Assembly (NCBI RefSeq): GCF_027587375.1
Contig: NZ_JAMXIC010000028.1
Span: 1 to 62,706 of the forward strand
Direction of reading: 5' to 3'
Source of the DNA: Arthrobacter sp. B2a2-09
Lineage (GTDB): Bacteria; Actinomycetota; Actinomycetes; Actinomycetales; Micrococcaceae
DNA: 62,706 nt
Part shown: positions 59,283 through 62,706 of the stretch, one piece after another
Layout: each line of letters starts with the position of its first letter
How positions within the stretch are numbered: position 1 is the stretch's first letter
The notes under the pieces: generated by a model
What the model was told of the DNA's origin: nothing
Database searches by the model: none
Seen by the model: only the letters and a program-made list of their open reading frames with translations
Program-made: the position numbers and the translations under genes

Positions 59283-60734
59283 ATGAGCCCCGCCGATTTG
59301 ACGCCTGAAGAGATCCAGGCCTGCCTCAAGGTCTTGAACACCATCCACGCCTACGACGAGGAGCACCCGGACTACGTCGCCATCCGTCGTGCCACGGGAA
59401 AGATGTTCAAAGCCGTCAAGCGCCATCGCCGGGTGACCAAACGGGACGAGATCGCGGAAGCAGACCGCGCAGTGATTGCACTGACTGCCACCGCAGCCCC
59501 GGACAGGATCGACGACGAGACCCGCGGCAACAAGCTGGCTACCTCGGCCACCGGCGAAATCGCCGGCCACCTCATCCGGTCCCGGCCCTGCTACATCTGT
59601 AAGCAGCACTACACGCAAGTAGACGCGTTCTACCACCAGTTGTGCCCGGAATGTGCGGCCTTCAGCCACAGTAAGCGCGATGCCCGCACGGACCTCAGTG
59701 GACGCCGTGCCCTCCTCACGGGTGGGCGCGCCAAGATCGGCATGTACATCGCACTCCGCTTGCTCCGCGATGGGGCACACACCACCATCACCACTCGCTT
59801 CCCCAAGGACGCGGCACGCCGCTTTGCCGCCATGGAAGACAGCGCGGACTGGTTGCACAGGCTCAGGATTGTGGGCATCGACCTCCGTGACCCCTCACAG
59901 GTCATGGCCCTCACCGATTCCCTCAATGAAGCCGGCCCGCTCGACATCATCATCAACAATGCCGCCCAAACAGTCCGGCGCTCGGGGAATGCATACAAGC
60001 CGCTGGTGGATGCCGAGGACGAGCCGCTTCCGGAGGCCCTGCAGGCAGCCAATGGCGGTCCGGAGCTGGTCACATTCGGCCACGCCCACGACAAGCATCC
60101 GTTGGCCATCACCCAAAGCGTCACCGATCATCCCGTGCTGGCGGGTGATGCGATTACCTCGCTCGCGTTGTCCACGGGCTCGGCGTCGTTGGCGCGGATC
60201 GCCACGGGCACCGCGATCGACGCCGGCGGCCTGGTTCCTGACCTTGCGACCATCAACAGCTGGACCCAAGTGGTGGACGAAGTCGATCCGTTGGAGCTGC
60301 TAGAGGTTCAACTCTGCAACGTCACGGCGCCGTTCCTCTTGGTCAGCCGGCTCCGCGGGGCCATGAAGCGCTCCATGGCACACAGAAAGTACATCGTGAA
60401 CGTCTCGGCCATGGAGGGGCAGTTCTCCCGCGCCTACAAGGGCCCCGGGCACCCGCATACCAACATGGCTAAGGCCGCGTTGAACATGATGACGCGGACC
60501 AGCGCACAAGAGATGCTGGACAGTGACGGGATCCTGATGACCGCCGTCGACACGGGATGGATCACTGATGAACGCCCGCATTACACCAAAGTCCGGCTCA
60601 TGGAGGAAGGCTTCCACGCACCGCTCGACCTTGTGGATGGGGCGGCGCGTGTCTACGATCCCATCGTCATGGGCGAAAAGGGCGAAGACCAGTACGGCGT
60701 CTTCCTGAAGGACTTCAAGCCCTCCCCCTGGTAA
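59283..60734 (+). CDS. SDR-family protein with N-terminal four-Cys knuckle; catalytic Tyr replaced
   Basis: 483 residues. Residues 1-140 are helical and contain a C-x2-C...C-x2-C knuckle (CYICKQHY...LCPEC), a zinc-binding pattern rarely seen in SDR proteins. Residues 145-483 form a Rossmann SDR domain: LLTGGRAKIGMYIALRLL, IINNAAQ, VNVSAMEG (Ser). At the normal YxxxK position the sequence is TNMAK, so Thr replaces the catalytic Tyr while Lys remains. Actinobacterial and some eukaryotic homologues seem to share this layout (memory, not checked). The activity is therefore uncertain. Confidence 0.88.
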   Translation: MSPADLTPEEIQACLKVLNTIHAYDEEHPDYVAIRRATGKMFKAVKRHRRVTKRDEIAEADRAVIALTATAAPDRIDDETRGNKLATSATGEIAGHLIRSRPCYICKQHYTQVDAFYHQLCPECAAFSHSKRDARTDLSGRRALLTGGRAKIGMYIALRLLRDGAHTTITTRFPKDAARRFAAMEDSADWLHRLRIVGIDLRDPSQVMALTDSLNEAGPLDIIINNAAQTVRRSGNAYKPLVDAEDEPLPEALQAANGGPELVTFGHAHDKHPLAITQSVTDHPVLAGDAITSLALSTGSASLARIATGTAIDAGGLVPDLATINSWTQVVDEVDPLELLEVQLCNVTAPFLLVSRLRGAMKRSMAHRKYIVNVSAMEGQFSRAYKGPGHPHTNMAKAALNMMTRTSAQEMLDSDGILMTAVDTGWITDERPHYTKVRLMEEGFHAPLDLVDGAARVYDPIVMGEKGEDQYGVFLKDFKPSPW

Positions 60735-60758
60735 TCCAGGCGGAGGGCCGCAAGCCTT

Positions 60759-61610
60759 CTAAGTGAGCCGCGTGATCTCGACAGTCACGGTAAGGCCTGA
60801 GCCGCCGCCGCCGGACAGGATGCCCTTCAGGGGAGGAACATCCCGGTAGTCCCGGCCCCGCGCCACAGTGACGTGGAGATCTCCGGCAGGCTTGTGGTTG
60901 GTGGGATCCCAACTGCGCCATTCCCCGTCCCACCATTCCAGCCACGCGTGGGATTGGCCTGCGACCGTTTCGCCGATCTCGGCCGTGGGCCGCGGATGGA
61001 TGTAACCGGACACGTACCGGGCTGGAATGCCGCAGCTGCGAAGCGAGCCGATGGCCAAGTGGGCCAGGTCCTGGCAGACTCCTTGACGCTGGTTCCAGGC
61101 TTCCTCGGCGTTGGTGGTGACGCCCGTGGTGCCTTTCACGTAGCTCATTTCGCCGCGCATCCATTCGAAAATGGCCATGGCAGTCTCGTGCGGGTTCTTG
61201 CCGGCCACGACGGCGGGAATGATGCCGAGGACTTCATCCCCCGGACCACTGAGCTGCGACTGCGGCAACCAGTCGCTGAACTGGTCCCGGATCTCGTCGG
61301 AAGCCATCACATCCCAGCCGACAATCTCTTCGTCCAAGGCCACGCGTTCTACCCGGTGGACCTCAACGGTGGTGGTGGCCACCACTTCGAGGCGCTCGTG
61401 CGGCATCTGCATATCGAAGGCGGTCACGCGGGTGCCCCAATAATCACGGTAGGTGCTCACGGCAGCTTGCGACGGCGTGATCTTCAGTGAGGATTCAAGG
61501 ACCACCTGTTGCGGATCGGTCAACGGCGTCATGCGTGCCTCGTTGTACGACAGGGTCACGCGGCGGTTGTATTTGTAGGCCGTCTTGTGGACGATGCTCA
61601 GCCGGGTCAT
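60759..61610 (-). CDS. Transglutaminase-like family protein
   Basis: 283 residues. An N-terminal bacterial transglutaminase-associated beta domain (LSIVHKTAYKYNRRVTLSYNEARMTP) precedes the cysteine-protease-like core: Cys in QGVCQDLAHLA, His in GQSHAWLEWW and Asp in SWDPTNH. It is intact and could act as a protease or amide-forming enzyme. Its start overlaps the alpha-E gene stop by 4 bp (ATGA). It is the third gene of the ATP-grasp / alpha-E / transglutaminase cassette. Confidence 0.9.
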   Translation of the reverse strand: MTRLSIVHKTAYKYNRRVTLSYNEARMTPLTDPQQVVLESSLKITPSQAAVSTYRDYWGTRVTAFDMQMPHERLEVVATTTVEVHRVERVALDEEIVGWDVMASDEIRDQFSDWLPQSQLSGPGDEVLGIIPAVVAGKNPHETAMAIFEWMRGEMSYVKGTTGVTTNAEEAWNQRQGVCQDLAHLAIGSLRSCGIPARYVSGYIHPRPTAEIGETVAGQSHAWLEWWDGEWRSWDPTNHKPAGDLHVTVARGRDYRDVPPLKGILSGGGGSGLTVTVEITRLT

Positions 61611-62533
61611 GAAACTTCTCCCACCCAGGCCAGTTCATCCGCCTGATTGAAGTACTTACGGGAAATCGCGTCGGAGGCCTGCGTGACGGCCTTCTGCACC
61701 CGGTCCATGTGCTCGGGCAGCTCGGACATGAGATCGTCCGTGCGATGGAACTCAAGGAAGGTGCGGGCCTGGCCGACGATCCGACGGGCGTCATTGATGA
61801 AGCCCACCCGCTGCGCGGAGGGATCCAACTTGGCCAGGCACTCGTCGGCGTCGCGCAGGGCGAAAACGATGGAGCGCGGGAACAAACGGTCCAGCAGGAG
61901 GAACTCGGCAGCGTGTTGGTCTCCGAAGGCCGCACGGCGGGTCCGAAGGAATGACTCGTAGGCACCAGCGCAACGCAACATGTTCACCCAGGACATTCCC
62001 GCGGAGAGGACATCCCTGGTGGACAGCATCCGCGCGGTCATGTCGGCACGTTCGAGTGAGCGGCCAAGGACCAGGAAAAGCCAGCTTTCGTCGTGGCTCA
62101 CCGTGGTGTCCGCGAGGCCCCTGACCATGGCGGTGCGTTCCAGTACCCAGTTGCAGAAGCGGTACGTGCCCACGACGTCCTTGCGGTGCTGGTTCAGCCC
62201 GTAGTACGTGGTGTTGAGGCTCTCCCACAATGAAGAGGACACGGTCTCGCGGGCCCGTCGCGCATTCTCACGCGCAGCCCCTAGGGAACCGGCAATGGAT
62301 GTGGCGCTCGTCTTGTCGTAGGCGAGGGCGTGAAGGAGCTCGGGCAAGCCGAATTCCTCGCTCTGCGGCCTGGCTCCCATGACAGCCAGGAGTTCCCTCG
62401 CCACGCTGCGTTGCTCCTCGAGCGGCAGGTGGTTCAGGCGTTCGAGATGGACGTCCAGGATTCTGGCCGTTCCGTCGGCCCGCTCCACGTAACGGCCGAT
62501 CCAGAAAAGGGATTCAGCAATACGGCTCAGCAT
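61607..62533 (-). CDS. Alpha-E domain-containing protein
   Basis: 308 residues, all-helical, with the characteristic start MLSRIAESLFWIGRYVERADGTARILD and the repeated ESWLFLVLGRSLERADMTARML, a duplicated helical motif. These alpha-E proteins always travel with a circularly permuted ATP-grasp gene and a transglutaminase, as here. Proposed to belong to a peptide-forming or modifying system, without known product. It overlaps the next gene by 4 bp. Confidence 0.92.
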   Translation of the reverse strand: MLSRIAESLFWIGRYVERADGTARILDVHLERLNHLPLEEQRSVARELLAVMGARPQSEEFGLPELLHALAYDKTSATSIAGSLGAARENARRARETVSSSLWESLNTTYYGLNQHRKDVVGTYRFCNWVLERTAMVRGLADTTVSHDESWLFLVLGRSLERADMTARMLSTRDVLSAGMSWVNMLRCAGAYESFLRTRRAAFGDQHAAEFLLLDRLFPRSIVFALRDADECLAKLDPSAQRVGFINDARRIVGQARTFLEFHRTDDLMSELPEHMDRVQKAVTQASDAISRKYFNQADELAWVGEVS

Positions 62534-62605
62534 GGGGCTGTGCCTCCTTCGGGTCCTGCGTTGTGACGATGAATGTATCTTGCTCCGGCACCATGGCGTG
62601 ACGAA

Positions 62606-62706
62606 TCACTGCTGCTGGTCCGATTGGCGGTCCCGCCAGTTGCTTTCGACGGGCCAGACCGAGACCTGTTCACGGACCGTGATGGAGGAACGGGGCAGCT
62701 CCGCTG
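62606..62706 (-). CDS. Circularly permuted ATP-grasp protein (C-terminal end only)
   Basis: Minus-strand reading gives 33 residues to a TGA at 62606-62608. It includes SSITVREQVSVWPVESNWRDR, the C-terminal end of circularly permuted type 2 ATP-grasp proteins that precede alpha-E genes. The rest lies beyond the window edge. Assignment relies on this tail and on the neighbours. Confidence 0.75.
   Translation of the reverse strand, partial: AELPRSSITVREQVSVWPVESNWRDRQSDQQQ

Noticed and set aside
1..62706. CRISPR array, prophage, transposase or rRNA genes
   Set aside because: No regularly spaced repeats, phage structural genes, transposase motifs or rRNA sequence were seen.

Overview
The window is 62.7 kb of GC-rich actinobacterial chromosome. 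It most likely comes from Arthrobacter or a close relative (Paenarthrobacter, Pseudarthrobacter). The evidence is a complete Pup-proteasome locus, mycothiol ligase MshC, a naturally fused PafBC regulator, DUF222/13E12 HNH genes, GTG and TTG starts, and a thrS-HIT-pgsA1 block like that of mycobacteria. I see no prophage, CRISPR array, rRNA operon or intact insertion sequence. One tRNA gene, tRNA-Leu(GAG), is present.

Layout. 0-3.6 kb: the tail of an HNH endonuclease gene, then a minus-strand thrS / AP4A-phosphorylase-like HIT / phosphatidylinositol-phosphate synthase operon. 3.8-10.4 kb: a sedolisin (S53) protease, glutamate decarboxylase with no ordinary start codon, a class-II glutamine amidotransferase, an MmyB-type regulator and an alpha/beta hydrolase. 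10.4-20.8 kb: a patchy accessory and stress region. It holds a MazEF-type toxin-antitoxin, small membrane proteins, a truncated DUF6328 gene, an SRPBCC protein, a transketolase, two YegP/DUF1508 paralogues, a stand-alone LigD polymerase domain, a Ser/Thr kinase, a YciI pseudogene and DUF6458. Several short palindromic sites lie in its intergenic gaps.

20.9-45 kb: conserved core on the minus strand. The genes are polyprenol-phosphate mannose synthase, an amidohydrolase, a Ski2-like helicase, TatC and TatA, PafBC, two FKBP proteins, PafA-PrcA-PrcB-Pup-Dop-Mpa, TrmI, an S2P-like protease, a HAD hydrolase, MshC and UppP. A plus-strand PAC2 protein is embedded among them. Pup is made ending in GGQ, deamidated by Dop, ligated to substrates by PafA, and drawn by Mpa into the PrcAB chamber. 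PafBC sits next door as the likely DNA-damage activator.

45-56.3 kb: an aldo/keto reductase, small conserved proteins, an acyl-CoA dehydrogenase and M20 peptidase pair, the tRNA, and a fatty-acid module. The module has a MaoC-like dehydratase, a FabG4-type reductase and a thiolase, divergent from a TetR regulator and an acyl-CoA-oxidase-like enzyme. Two GATAC-N5-GTATC-like operators lie in the divergent gap. 56.4-62.7 kb: divergent glgA(glgM)/glgC for glycogen or maltosyl-phosphate synthesis, an SDR protein with a four-cysteine knuckle and no catalytic Tyr, and a transglutaminase / alpha-E / ATP-grasp cassette cut by the window edge.

The most system-like parts with unsettled biology are the transglutaminase/alpha-E/ATP-grasp cassette, the zinc-knuckle SDR, the PAC2 protein beside the proteasome genes, and the shared motif TAAGCTTACTT in front of small stress-type genes. 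No clearly unprecedented system is visible. Coordinates were derived by hand; start choices are explained where alternatives exist.
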